From Mycobacterium pinniadriaticum (GTDB taxonomy: Bacteria > Actinomycetota > Actinomycetes > Mycobacteriales > Mycobacteriaceae), in contig NZ_JAPJDO010000015.1 in NCBI RefSeq assembly GCF_026242045.1, positions 61,397 to 125,396 on the forward strand: a DNA stretch of 64,000 nucleotides, written 5' to 3'. Numbering within the stretch: the first letter of the stretch is position 1; each line of letters starts with the position of its first letter. Made by a program: the position numbers and the translations under genes. Positions 1-8,850 of the stretch are shown piece by piece. The notes under the pieces were generated by a model that searched no databases, was not told the origin of the DNA, and saw only the letters and a program-made list of their open reading frames with translations.

Positions 1-282
1 GACAGGAGCGTCGCGTTGGGACTGGCCCGCACCGCGCGGGTGATCACGGCGGCCGCACTGATCATGGCCATCACTTTCGCGGCACTGGCCGGTGCGCAGG
101 TGTCCTTCCTGCGGATGCTGGGCGTCGGCCTGACGCTGGCAGTCCTGGCCGACGCCACCCTGGTGCGGGTCCTGCTCGTTCCGGCCTTCATGCATGTGAT
201 GGGCCGATTCAACTGGTGGGCGCCGAAATCGCTGGTGCGCCTGCATGAGCGGGTTGGAATTCGGGAGGCACCCCATGCCTAG
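1..282 (+). CDS. MMPL family transporter, C-terminal end (5' end outside window)
   Basis: Partial gene: the reading frame is open from the first base and ends at a TAG, giving the last 93 residues. The sequence has two hydrophobic helices (about residues 11-30 and 36-61) followed by a basic cytoplasmic tail with the N-WWAPKSL motif. This helix pair with LGLARTxRVITAAA is typical of the end of mycobacterial MmpL (RND superfamily) proteins, which export lipids or siderophores across the inner membrane. The next gene starts inside the last codons of this one, so the transporter and the downstream methyltransferases and P450 are probably co-transcribed. The cargo cannot be inferred from this fragment. 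Confidence 0.9.
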   Translation, partial: DRSVALGLARTARVITAAALIMAITFAALAGAQVSFLRMLGVGLTLAVLADATLVRVLLVPAFMHVMGRFNWWAPKSLVRLHERVGIREAPHA

Positions 283-1381
283 ACTCCCGGCGGCGCCGCC
301 CGCGCGCCTGGCCCGCGCCGTCGAGTTCGCGCGCCATCACCTGCTGCGGCTCCATCAGCGGATGGTGCCCGCACCTATGGCGATGATGGAACTGGTCGTG
401 TCCGGCTGGCCCGCGCAGGCGATCACCACGGCCGCCCAACTCGGTATCGCCGACGCGCTCGCCGACGGACCGCTGCCGATCGGTGCGTTGGCCGCGCGGG
501 TGGATGCGGACCCCGACTCGCTGGGGCGTCTGATGAGGGCGTTGATCGGTCGCGGCATCTTTCGTCGCCGCCGCGACGGTCGCTATGCGCTGAATTCCCT
601 TGCCGAAACTCTGCGTTCCGACGCTCCGATCTCTCTCAAAGGTGCCGCGCTGTTCCAGGGTTCGCAGGAGCAGCGCGAACGCTGGACCCTGCTGACGGAG
701 TCGGTACGCAATGGTGAGTCGATCGTTCCGGCCTTGCGTGGGATGGAGGGTTTCGACTACCTCGTCGAGATACCCGAGCACGCAGAACTCTTCGACCAGA
801 CGATGACGTGCCTGGCCCAGATGACGCTCGCTGTCGTCGTCGCCGGCTATGACTTCAGCGCTCATCGCACCATCGTCGACATCGGCGGGGGACAGGGCGC
901 GATGCTGGCCGCCGTCCTCGGGTCGGCCCCTGGGGCACGTGGCATCCTCTACGACGTGCCCCGCGTCGTCGTCGGTGCCCCAAAGCTGCTGTCCGACAAG
1001 CATGTAGCCGACCGGGTACAGATCGTGGAAGGATCCTTCTTCGACCATGTCCCCGGCGGTGGCGATGCCTATCTGCTCAAGAACATCATCCACGACTGGG
1101 CCGACGACAGGGCGCTGCGGATCCTCCGCAATGTTCGCGCGGCCGCCGGGCCGAGGTCGACAGTGCTTCTGGTCGAGATGGTGGTGCGCGAGAACGGCCG
1201 AGACGGCCCGGAGAACTGGGTGGACCTGGAGATGCTGCTGAATCTCGGGTCCCGCGAGCGGACCGCGGACGAGTATCGGAATCTACTGCGGCAAGCCGGT
1301 TTCCGGATGACCAGCGTGATCCCGACCGCTTCGCCGCTCTGCGTGATCGAAGCCGTCGTCGACGAAGCCCACCCCGGATAG
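275..1381 (+). CDS. SAM-dependent O-methyltransferase, dimerising plant/actinomycete type
   Basis: A 368-residue protein. The N-terminal third is a winged-helix dimerisation domain (LGIADALADGPLPIGALA, then LGRLMRALIGRGIF). The C-terminal two thirds are a Rossmann methyltransferase with the SAM loop VDIGGGQGA near residue 200 and the HDWADD motif near residue 272 that holds the catalytic-base His in this O-methyltransferase family. The ATG at 275 is chosen because GGGAGG lies about 8 bases upstream and it overlaps the mmpL stop codon; an upstream in-frame start at 245 would add ten residues with no good ribosome site. The methyl acceptor is unknown; being next to an MmpL exporter suggests a lipid or secondary metabolite. 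Confidence 0.85.
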   Translation: MPRLPAAPPARLARAVEFARHHLLRLHQRMVPAPMAMMELVVSGWPAQAITTAAQLGIADALADGPLPIGALAARVDADPDSLGRLMRALIGRGIFRRRRDGRYALNSLAETLRSDAPISLKGAALFQGSQEQRERWTLLTESVRNGESIVPALRGMEGFDYLVEIPEHAELFDQTMTCLAQMTLAVVVAGYDFSAHRTIVDIGGGQGAMLAAVLGSAPGARGILYDVPRVVVGAPKLLSDKHVADRVQIVEGSFFDHVPGGGDAYLLKNIIHDWADDRALRILRNVRAAAGPRSTVLLVEMVVRENGRDGPENWVDLEMLLNLGSRERTADEYRNLLRQAGFRMTSVIPTASPLCVIEAVVDEAHPG

Positions 1382-1395
1382 GCGACGGGATCCGG

Positions 1396-2130
1396 ATGGA
1401 TATCGCAGCGATGCCGCGCGGCGGGTTCGACGCCTCATGGCTGGACCGGCGATTGCAGACCGATCGTCCGGAATATCTGGACCGCGACGACATCGACGAT
1501 CGGATCAAACGGCAGGTGATCTGGTCCCTCGAGTGGATGGGCCGGATACTGCACGATCACGAACGTCTTGCCGCCCTCGCCCTGCCGCTCGTCGCGGACA
1601 TTCCCGAGCCCGTGATCCTGGAACTGGGCGCGGGCCACGGCGCATTGTCCCGCGCGGTCCTGGCGACGCACCCCACCGCGCGGGTGACGGTGACCGACAT
1701 CGACCCGGTCTCGGTGTCGCACATCCGCGCCGGCGACCTGGGCGCCCACCCGCGTGCTGTGGTGCGCCGCGCTGATGCCACCGCCATCGACGCGCCCGAC
1801 CGGGCCTACGACCTCGCGCTGTTCGCGTTGTCGTTCCACCACCTACCGCCGGTACAGGCGGCCCGGGTGCTGACCGAGGGGACCCGGGTCGCCGACAAAC
1901 TGGTCGTGTGCGATCTGCGCCGGCCCCCGGCCGCGCTGCACCTGCTGCGACTGGCGTCGATGCTGCCGTTCGTCTTCCTGCCCTTCGCCCACGACGGACT
2001 GATCAGTTCGATGCGCGCCTACAGCCCGTCGGCATTCCGGTCGCTGGCCGTGCACTCCGGCCCGGGCATCGCCGTCGAGTTCAGTCGACTGGGGCGCAAC
2101 CAGGTCGTTGTCGCGTCGAGGGTGAGGTGA
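1396..2130 (+). CDS. class I SAM-dependent methyltransferase
   Basis: A 244-residue protein with a methyltransferase core: SAM-binding motif I LELGAGHGAL near residue 74, an acidic motif II (VTVTDIDP) about 23 residues later, and the motif IV stretch DLALFALSFHHLPP. It starts 14 bases after the O-methyltransferase stop and its TGA overlaps the likely GTG start of the P450, so it sits inside the same operon. It lacks the N-terminal dimerisation domain of its neighbour and belongs to the small Methyltransf_25-like group. The acceptor molecule cannot be told from the sequence. Confidence 0.8.
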   Translation: MDIAAMPRGGFDASWLDRRLQTDRPEYLDRDDIDDRIKRQVIWSLEWMGRILHDHERLAALALPLVADIPEPVILELGAGHGALSRAVLATHPTARVTVTDIDPVSVSHIRAGDLGAHPRAVVRRADATAIDAPDRAYDLALFALSFHHLPPVQAARVLTEGTRVADKLVVCDLRRPPAALHLLRLASMLPFVFLPFAHDGLISSMRAYSPSAFRSLAVHSGPGIAVEFSRLGRNQVVVASRVR

Positions 2131-3434
2131 GCAGCATGGCGGCGGTGGCGGCGCTGGGCCGTGCGGCCTGGGCCGGCATCGACCCCGAAGGATTCTTCCG
2201 GCGTCATGCATCCGATCGGCGGCCGTTCCCGGTGCGCTTTCCCGGGCTCGGCGAGGTCCTGTTCTTCTCGACCGCCGAAGGCGCACGCGACATCCTGACC
2301 GTCTCCGGCGCCGAGTCCCGGGCTCCGCTGCCCAACCCGATCGAACCGGTTGTCGGACGGAACTCACTGATCCTGCTGTCGGGGGAGGCTCACCGGCGGG
2401 CCCGAAGCGCCCTGGCACCACCATTCCGCGGCGAGATCATGCGCCGTTACGTCGAGGTGATCGCCGAGGCGACCAGCGACCACATCGCGACCCTGCGGCC
2501 GGGCGATCAGTTGCTCGTCGGCGAAACGGCCCGGGGCATCACGCTGGACGTGGTGATCAGGGTGGTGTTCGGCGTGACGGACGGCGCTCGCCGCCGTGAA
2601 TATGCGAGGGTGACAGCCGAATTGCTGCGATCCGGCAACGCGGCGCTGATGCTGGTGCCTGTTCTGCGCCGCGACCTCGCCGGGCGGGGTCCGTGGGCCC
2701 GGTTGCTCGCCTTTCGCTCCCAGCTCGACCAGATGTTGTCCGAACAGATCGAAGAGCGAAAAAGTAGCGGTGAACCCGGCAGCGACGTGCTCGACCTGAT
2801 TCTCGGCACCACCGATGACGAGGGCAACCTGCTGCCCGACGATGTGCTGCATGACCAACTGCGGACGATGCTGGCCGCCGGCCACGAAACCAGCGCGACG
2901 TCGCTGACCTGGGCGCTCTACCACATCCACCGTGACGAGGGCATTCGCTCCCGCGTCGTCGAGGAGCTGGCGACGGTGGCCACCCCGGCCGGGATCGCCA
3001 GCCTGCCCTATCTCGGCGCGGTGATCCAGGAGACGCTGCGGGTACACCCGACGGTGCCGATCGTTCTGCGTCGGCTCACCGTGCCGCTGACGATCGCCGG
3101 CGTCGCCCGTTCGGCCGGGGATGTGGTCGGAATCGCGCTTCCCGCATTGCATTTCAACCCAGAGCTGTGGGCGGATCCGGAATCGTTCGACCCGCAGCGG
3201 TTCCTGAACGCCAAGCCGTCGCCGTTCCATTACGCGCCGTTCGGCGGCGGGTACCGCAGGTGTATCGGTGCGGCCTTCGCGCACAGCGAGTTGGCTGTGG
3301 CGATCGGCACGATCATGAAGAGTCTCGAGTTGCGCGCGCGCGGTCCGGGCGGGACGCCACCGCGTGCGGTGCCCCGCGGTATCGCTACCCGGCCGCGCCG
3401 CGAGATCGCCTTGGATGTGCTCGCGCGGCGCTAG
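2127..3434 (+). CDS. cytochrome P450
   Basis: About 435 residues, the normal size of a bacterial class I P450. It shows the I-helix oxygen-activation motif AGHETSATS near residue 250, the K-helix ExxR as ETLR near 301, and the haem loop FGGGYRRCIG near 370, where Cys is the axial ligand. The GTG at 2127 is preferred because its GTGA overlaps the upstream stop; an ATG at 2136 is the alternative. It closes the mmpL-methyltransferase-methyltransferase operon, so it probably hydroxylates the product that the methyltransferases modify and the transporter exports. Its stop codon directly abuts the stop of the convergent aminotransferase, leaving no room for a terminator. Confidence 0.92.
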   Translation: MSSMAAVAALGRAAWAGIDPEGFFRRHASDRRPFPVRFPGLGEVLFFSTAEGARDILTVSGAESRAPLPNPIEPVVGRNSLILLSGEAHRRARSALAPPFRGEIMRRYVEVIAEATSDHIATLRPGDQLLVGETARGITLDVVIRVVFGVTDGARRREYARVTAELLRSGNAALMLVPVLRRDLAGRGPWARLLAFRSQLDQMLSEQIEERKSSGEPGSDVLDLILGTTDDEGNLLPDDVLHDQLRTMLAAGHETSATSLTWALYHIHRDEGIRSRVVEELATVATPAGIASLPYLGAVIQETLRVHPTVPIVLRRLTVPLTIAGVARSAGDVVGIALPALHFNPELWADPESFDPQRFLNAKPSPFHYAPFGGGYRRCIGAAFAHSELAVAIGTIMKSLELRARGPGGTPPRAVPRGIATRPRREIALDVLARR

Positions 3435-4634
3435 TCACTGGCGGTAGGTGGCCAGGAAGCTGCCGATCCGCGCGATGGTCGATTCCAGCTCGGCCGCCGG
3501 CGGCAGGGTAACGATGCGGAAGTGGTCGGGCGCGGGCCAACTGAGCCCGGTGCCGGGAACGAGGTGGATCTTCTCCTGGAGCAACAGATCCAGGATGAAC
3601 TGCTCGTCGTCTCGAATCGGGTAGAGGCGCAGATCGATCTTCGGGAAGGCGTACAACGCGCCCTTCGGCTTGACACATGAGACGCCCGGAATCGCGTTGA
3701 GCGCGGCCCACGCCCGGTCGCGTTGGTCGCTCAACCTGCCGATGGGCAGCGTGAGGTCGTCGGTTCCCAACGCAACCCCAATAGCCTGCTGGGCAGGAAC
3801 GTTCGCGCAGCGGCGCAACCCGGCCACGATTGTCAGACCCGCGAGGTAGCTCTTGGCGTGGTCGGTCGGACCGGACACCGCGAGCCAGCCGGTGCGAAAC
3901 CCCGCACAGCTGTAGGCCTTCGACAGACCGTTGAAGGTCAGGCACAGCAGATCCGGCGCCAGCGAGGCGGTCGTGGTGTGGACGACGTCGTCGTAGATGA
4001 TCTTGTCGTAGATCTCGTCGGAACACACGATGAGGTTGTGTTGGCGCGCGACATCGAGGATCTCGCTCAGCACCTCGGGCGGATACACCGCGCCCGTCGG
4101 ATTGTTGGGGTTGATGATGACGATCGCCCGGGTCCGGGCGGTGACCTTTGCGGCGATATCGGCAACGTCGGGGTACCAGTCCGATGATTCGTCGCACCGG
4201 TAGTGAACGGCGTGCCCCCCGCTGAGGTTGACGGCGGCGGTCCAGACCGGGAAGTCGGGAGCGGGCACCAGCACTTCGTCGCGATCGTCGAGCAGAGCCG
4301 TCATCGCGATCGCGATCAACTCAGACGTGCCATTACCCACGAACACGTTCTCGACGTCGACATCGGCGACACCGAGATCCGAGTAATACCGCACCACCGC
4401 CTGCCGCGCCGATGGCAGGCCCTTGGGGCCGGTGTAGCCCGCGGAAGCTGGCAAGGTACTGGTGATCTGCTGGAGCAATGCTGTGGGCGGCTCGAACCCG
4501 AATGCATGGGGATCACCGGTATCCAGTCGCATGACGTGGTGTCCGGCGGCCTCCAGCCGCGCCACCTCTTCGACGATGGGCCCTGGGGTTTCGTGCGACA
4601 GGTTGGACAACCTGCTGGACTGCGCGAACTTCAT
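3435..4634 (-). CDS. aspC: pyridoxal-phosphate aminotransferase, class I/II (AspC/AlaA-like)
   Basis: A 399-residue fold-type I aminotransferase. The sequence shows the substrate loop GYTGPKGLPSARQAV, the PLP-ring motif NPNNPTGAV, the SDEIYDKIIY strand and the PLP lysine in NGLSKAYSCAGFRTGW near residue 239. The overall sequence resembles the mycobacterial gene annotated aspC (Rv0337c), a group that biochemically often behaves as alanine or branched-acceptor transaminase, so aspartate specificity is not assured. It is a stand-alone leftward gene: convergent with the P450 and divergent from the kinase remnant, with an inverted repeat at 4796-4817 in the shared upstream region. Confidence 0.88.
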   Translation of the reverse strand: MKFAQSSRLSNLSHETPGPIVEEVARLEAAGHHVMRLDTGDPHAFGFEPPTALLQQITSTLPASAGYTGPKGLPSARQAVVRYYSDLGVADVDVENVFVGNGTSELIAIAMTALLDDRDEVLVPAPDFPVWTAAVNLSGGHAVHYRCDESSDWYPDVADIAAKVTARTRAIVIINPNNPTGAVYPPEVLSEILDVARQHNLIVCSDEIYDKIIYDDVVHTTTASLAPDLLCLTFNGLSKAYSCAGFRTGWLAVSGPTDHAKSYLAGLTIVAGLRRCANVPAQQAIGVALGTDDLTLPIGRLSDQRDRAWAALNAIPGVSCVKPKGALYAFPKIDLRLYPIRDDEQFILDLLLQEKIHLVPGTGLSWPAPDHFRIVTLPPAAELESTIARIGSFLATYRQ

Positions 4635-4795
4635 ACGGGTCCTTCCACCGCAGAGAGCATCGCAGAAAGCGCTCGTACTCAGTGCGGTTAAGCGATGGCC
4701 GATGTGCTCGCCGGTTGTCTACCGGTCAAATCTGCAGGTCATCTGGGGCTGAAGCGGTATTTACGGATGCGTCAGAAGCCTAGCGTCGGGTTGTG

Positions 4796-4817
4796 CGACT
4801 GATCAATTAATCAGTCG
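4796..4817. promoter_or_regulatory. inverted repeat, possible operator
   Basis: CGACTGAT and ATCAGTCG form perfect 8-base arms around a 6-base AT-rich spacer (CAATTA). It lies in the non-coding stretch upstream of the leftward aminotransferase gene and the rightward kinase remnant. The size and symmetry fit a dimeric repressor site, but no regulator gene adjoins it, so the function is inferred only. Confidence 0.4.
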
Positions 4818-4885
4818 GCCGGTCGCCGATCGGGTGCTCGCCCGCGGAGGGTTTGCGCTTCCCCGATCGCGGCTACCAGGAAAGA

Positions 4886-5286
4886 ATGACCGGCCACGAA
4901 ATGCTCGTGGACCGCTACGAGTTGCGCGGGATCCTGGGACGCGGCGGCATGGCCGAGGTCCGCGACGCTTGGGACACCCGGCTGCGCCGGCCGGTGGCCG
5001 TCAAGCTGCTGCACCCTGCGCTCGGGGCACTGCCCGACATCCGGCGCCGGTTCGAGGACGAGGCCCGGCCCGCGGCGCGCCTGTCGCACCGGTCGGTACC
5101 AGCACACCGGTGACCCCATCGCCAACCGTCGCGCCGCCGCCGAGCCCGGTCATCCAGCAGCCGAGCCAGCCGGTGCCCAGCCAGGGCGGCCGGGGACACG
5201 GCAAAGGGAACAAGAAACATCCCCAGGTTTGGCCCCGGGTCGACTCTTGTGTCAGTAATCCCCGGTCAACGACTGTCCGGCGCTAG
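4886..5286 (+). pseudogene. Ser/Thr protein kinase remnant with internal deletion
   Basis: An ATG at 4886 with AGGAAAG upstream begins a clear kinase N-terminus: VDRYELRGILGRGGMAEV contains the Gly-rich ATP loop and RPVAVKLL holds the invariant lysine, continuing to ARLSHRSV. At about 5096 similarity stops, and in another frame the DNA encodes a Pro/Ser/Thr-rich tail (SPTVAPPPSPVIQQPSQPVP, then GRGHGKGNKK) of the kind found at the extracytoplasmic end of mycobacterial Pkn proteins. The catalytic loop, activation segment and membrane helix are missing. The simplest reading is one deletion of about a kilobase that fused the two ends out of frame. No kinase activity is expected. Confidence 0.75.
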
Positions 5287-5310
5287 TATCGAGCTGCTCT
5301 TCAGGACCGT

Positions 5311-7968
5311 ATGCCGCACGGAGGAACCGTAGAAGGGGGCCTGCCATTGGAGTGGCCGTTCGTCGCCCGGTCGGCCGAGATCCAACAGGCGATGGATTCC
5401 GTCGAGGACCCGTCGTCGAACGGCGTCGTTTTCGTCGGGGAGGCCGGTGTCGGGAAGACGGCGCTCGCGCGCCAGGTCGCCGAACGGTTCGCCGAGCGCG
5501 GGATGCGCGCGCGTTACGTCCTGGGAACCCACACCTCCCGCGATGTGCCGTTGGCTGCGTTCGCCGGGATCGTGCAGATCCCCGCCGCGCTGGAGCCGAT
5601 TCGTCTCCTGGCCGCGGCCCACGACGCGCTCGACGGTGTGGACGACCTGTTGCTCGTCGTCGACGACGCGCACCTGCTCGATCCACTCTCGGCAATTGTT
5701 GTGCACCAGTTGGCCGTGCGGGGGGCGGCGACGTTGATCGTCACGATGAGGTCGGACGCCGAAGTCCCCGATGCGATCACCGCACTGTGGAAGGACCAGT
5801 ATCTTCGCCGCATCGAGGTCGGGGAGTTCTCCCACGCCGACACCGGACAGCTGCTCGCCGCGACCCTGGGCGGCCCCGTTGCCGGAACCGTCGTCGACCA
5901 GTTCCACGAACTGGCGGCGGGCAGTCCGCTGCTGTTGCGCGGCCTGCTCGACACCGCTCTCGACGACGGTGCGCTTACCGATGACACCGGCCGATGGCGG
6001 CTCACTCATATGCCGCGCCTGGGCTCCGATATCGAGCAGCTTCTCGAGGCGCGGGTCCGCAGCCTAGCTCCGAGTGAGCGTGCCGTTCTCGAAATCGTCG
6101 CGGCCGCTGAAGTTCTGGACTGGAACGCACTGCGCTCGATGTGCGATACCGATGCGATCAGCGATGCCGAACGACATGCGGTCATCCACGTGATCAGCGA
6201 TCCACTACGGATGCGAGTTCAGGTGGCGCACCCGGTATTGGCTGACGTCGTGCGCAAGGGCTGCGGTCTGGCCCGGCTACGACAGATCAATACCTCTCTG
6301 GCGCAAAATTTTTGGTCAGTGGTCGGCGATCTGGACCAGAATTCGGCGAGGGATCCGCGGCTGGTCATCGAACTGGCCCGCCTGATGATGAACAGTGATG
6401 CGACACCTGATGTCGATCTGGTGATCGACGCCGCCGAGAGCGCGATGACGATGTCCAGCCTGAGCCTCGCCGAACAGTTGGCGCGGTTCGCCTACGACCA
6501 CGGCGGCGGGCTACGCGCGGCGATCGCGCTCGCCGACGCGCTGGCCTGGCAGGGCTCAAATCAGGAGGCTGAGGACCTGCTCTCGACGTTCGACCCGCGC
6601 GACCCGATCATGCTCGTCCGCTGGGGTTGCCTGCGCGCGACGAACCTGTTCTTCGGCTGCCAACGGCGTGCGGAGGCAGAGGAAGTGCTGGGCACGGTCC
6701 GGTCGCGCGTCACGGTCCCCGCGCTGCGCAGCTACGCCCTCGCGGTCGAGGCGTCGATCGCCTATTTTGCCGCTGACCTCGACACCGCGGAGGCCGCAAG
6801 CGCGGCAGTGATCGCCGATCCGGACGCGATGCCGATGGCGGTCCTGTGGGCGGCGGTCCCCGCGGCGGCGGCGGCGAACCTTCGCGGCAAGCCCGAGGCG
6901 GTAGCGGCTGCGGCCCACCGCGGCGCCGACGCGGCACGCCACTGCGCGTCCGGGCCACAGCAGTACGCAATCGCGTTGTCGGAAGCGTTGTCGGCCCTCA
7001 ACCAAGGCGATATCGACACCGCTTCGGCCATCGTCGAGCGACAGCGTGCACTTGCTCATGGCGCTCCGCACGCCGAAGCCATCGTCGCGGCGATGGCCGG
7101 TCGGGTTCAGCTTGCGGCCGGCCGCCCGCAGGACGCGTGCGAATGGCTTCAACGGGCACTGTCAGCCATGGTGTCCACCCTGTCGGGCGGATGGGTCCCC
7201 CTCGTTGCGACCTGGACCGTTCAGGCGGAGGTGCTACGCGGCGACACCAATGCCGCGGCGCGGGCGCTGAGCATGGCCGAAAGCGCATGGGGGCCAGCGG
7301 TGGAAGTGTTCCGCCCGCTACTCGAACTGGCCAGGGCGTATCACAGCGCCGCCACCGGTGCGACCGCCGACGCCCACAGCGCGATCGAGCGGGCGGCCGC
7401 GGCCGCCCGTGGTTACGGCATCACCACCGGCGAGTTGGAGGCTCTGCACACCGGATTGCGATTCGGAATGCAACCCGACGTGGCTCGTCTCAAAGCTCTT
7501 GAAGGGCAACTGAATACGCCGATCGCGAATCTGGCGGCCAGGCAGGGTGAAGCCGTCGTCGCCGGCGACGGGGAGGAGCTCGAGCGGGTGGCCGGCGAGT
7601 GGGAATCCCTCGGGATGGCGGCGCACGCCGCGGACGCCTTCACCGCGGCGGCGCTGGCACACCGGCGGGCCGGTGCGCGCCTGCCGGGTCTGCAATCGTC
7701 CACGCGGGCGCACTGGCTGGTGAGCACCTTCGGTCTACACACTCCTGCGACGGCGACAAGCGGAGTCCCGTTGCCGCTCAGCGGTCGTGAGCGTGAGATC
7801 GCCCTGCTGGTCGCCGGTGGACTGTCGAACAAGCAGATCGCCGAAAGACTCGTGGTATCGGTGCGCACCGTGGAGGGCCACCTTTACCGCATCTACAAAC
7901 ATCTCGGCATCAACGAACGCGAGCAGCTGATCCGGCTCATGCGCGACACCGATCCGGAGGCCCGCTAA
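5311..7968 (+). CDS. large LuxR-family ATPase transcriptional regulator (LAL/MalT-like)
   Basis: An 885-residue regulator with three parts. An N-terminal AAA-type ATPase has Walker A GEAGVGKTA near residue 43 and Walker B LLLVVDDAH near 112. A long alpha-helical, Ala-rich middle resembles TPR-like sensor regions. A C-terminal LuxR helix-turn-helix (LSGREREIALLVAGGLSNKQIA, then VVSVRTVEGHLYRIY) occupies about residues 822-880. The ATG at 5311 has AGGA close upstream; a TTG at 5347 with a GAAGGGGG site is a plausible alternative. It is a single gene, so its targets and inducer are unknown. This architecture usually integrates a ligand and ATP binding to switch on nearby or distant operons. Confidence 0.9.
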   Translation: MPHGGTVEGGLPLEWPFVARSAEIQQAMDSVEDPSSNGVVFVGEAGVGKTALARQVAERFAERGMRARYVLGTHTSRDVPLAAFAGIVQIPAALEPIRLLAAAHDALDGVDDLLLVVDDAHLLDPLSAIVVHQLAVRGAATLIVTMRSDAEVPDAITALWKDQYLRRIEVGEFSHADTGQLLAATLGGPVAGTVVDQFHELAAGSPLLLRGLLDTALDDGALTDDTGRWRLTHMPRLGSDIEQLLEARVRSLAPSERAVLEIVAAAEVLDWNALRSMCDTDAISDAERHAVIHVISDPLRMRVQVAHPVLADVVRKGCGLARLRQINTSLAQNFWSVVGDLDQNSARDPRLVIELARLMMNSDATPDVDLVIDAAESAMTMSSLSLAEQLARFAYDHGGGLRAAIALADALAWQGSNQEAEDLLSTFDPRDPIMLVRWGCLRATNLFFGCQRRAEAEEVLGTVRSRVTVPALRSYALAVEASIAYFAADLDTAEAASAAVIADPDAMPMAVLWAAVPAAAAANLRGKPEAVAAAAHRGADAARHCASGPQQYAIALSEALSALNQGDIDTASAIVERQRALAHGAPHAEAIVAAMAGRVQLAAGRPQDACEWLQRALSAMVSTLSGGWVPLVATWTVQAEVLRGDTNAAARALSMAESAWGPAVEVFRPLLELARAYHSAATGATADAHSAIERAAAAARGYGITTGELEALHTGLRFGMQPDVARLKALEGQLNTPIANLAARQGEAVVAGDGEELERVAGEWESLGMAAHAADAFTAAALAHRRAGARLPGLQSSTRAHWLVSTFGLHTPATATSGVPLPLSGREREIALLVAGGLSNKQIAERLVVSVRTVEGHLYRIYKHLGINEREQLIRLMRDTDPEAR

Positions 7969-8131
7969 CGGTCCGCGTGGGAGAACAGCGGGGTTTCCAC
8001 CGGTGTCGAGGGTCCTTCATCGTTCGGCGATGTTTCGGAATGGGCTTCAATGGGGTGGGAGAATAACGTGTTGATTGAAGTGTCCTTCAGCTCAGGAGTC
8101 AGAACCTGTTTGGGTGTTGTTCGAGAGTCTT

Positions 8132-8542
8132 TCATGCGCAGGCTGATTCAAAGTCGGTACCAGTTGACATCGGCGGCCCGTTGAGCGGATCGCAAAGGGC
8201 CATGACCCGCGACACGGTGGGCGCTGGTTGGATCGTCCAGGTGACTTTTGCCATCCGGCAACGCTCGTCAATATAGCGGAGCGCCGAAAAGCCCGCGCAG
8301 TCAAAGAATGTCACCTGGGTCATATCGAGGATCAGGCTCTTGCAGTTGCCGGCCCGGCGGAGAACGTACTCGCTGAATTGTTGGGCTGTCGACATGTCGA
8401 CGTGGCCGGCGGCGGTTATCCGAACTTCGGTGGTACTTCGCCATTCGGCGAAGAGGTGCAGCCGGTTTCGGGAATCGTCATCACGGTTGACGATCTTTGG
8501 CACGGGTTGGTCGACGGGCGAACCGCAGATAGGACGAGGCAT
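8132..8542 (-). CDS. STAS-domain protein, anti-sigma-factor-antagonist-like
   Basis: A 136-residue protein. The core has STAS secondary-structure features: VRITAAGHVDMSTAQQFSEYVL, then SLILDMTQVTFFDCAGFSALRYID. In classical antagonists such as SpoIIAA the loop after the strand carries a phosphorylatable Ser (DSSG); here the residues are DCAG, so the Ser is a Cys. The ATG at 8542 follows an ACGGAG ribosome site at a good distance; an upstream extension in the same frame reads poorly. No anti-sigma kinase gene adjoins it. It may be a phospho-insensitive antagonist or a small-molecule-binding STAS protein. Confidence 0.75.
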   Translation of the reverse strand: MPRPICGSPVDQPVPKIVNRDDDSRNRLHLFAEWRSTTEVRITAAGHVDMSTAQQFSEYVLRRAGNCKSLILDMTQVTFFDCAGFSALRYIDERCRMAKVTWTIQPAPTVSRVMALCDPLNGPPMSTGTDFESACA

Positions 8543-8850
8543 TGGGGTGGCTCCGTTGAGCGCTAGGAGGGGAAAGCATTGTTTTCTGTGGGACGCGCCC
8601 GAGAGGCTCGCATGGCGGGTGCTGAGGCACACCGCACGCCTGCGACGAATACCGCGGTTGGAAAGTCAACCTGCCATGAGCCTACACGCAGGCGAGTAAA
8701 TCTCCCACTGTTCACCGGCACGGCGCATCGCCCGGGGGTAGTAGGGCAGCGGCCGCCGATCCAACGGCGAGCGGTGTCTTCATCGGTCCGTGTCTACTTG
8801 CTGCGTGCCTGGGTGGGTGCGTTGGCGTCAAGTTGGGTATACCTGAGCAC
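8543..8850. other. divergent intergenic region with no gene seen
   Basis: About 308 bases between the divergently transcribed STAS gene and the small secreted-protein gene. It must hold both promoters. Open frames here are short and carry no ribosome site or family motif. No convincing sigma-factor boxes, terminator or RNA gene were recognised. Confidence 0.4.

Noticed and set aside
8543..8700. sigma-F type promoter before the STAS gene
   Set aside because: GGTT and GGTAT were found but the spacing is too short for the usual GTTT-N15-GGGTAT pattern.
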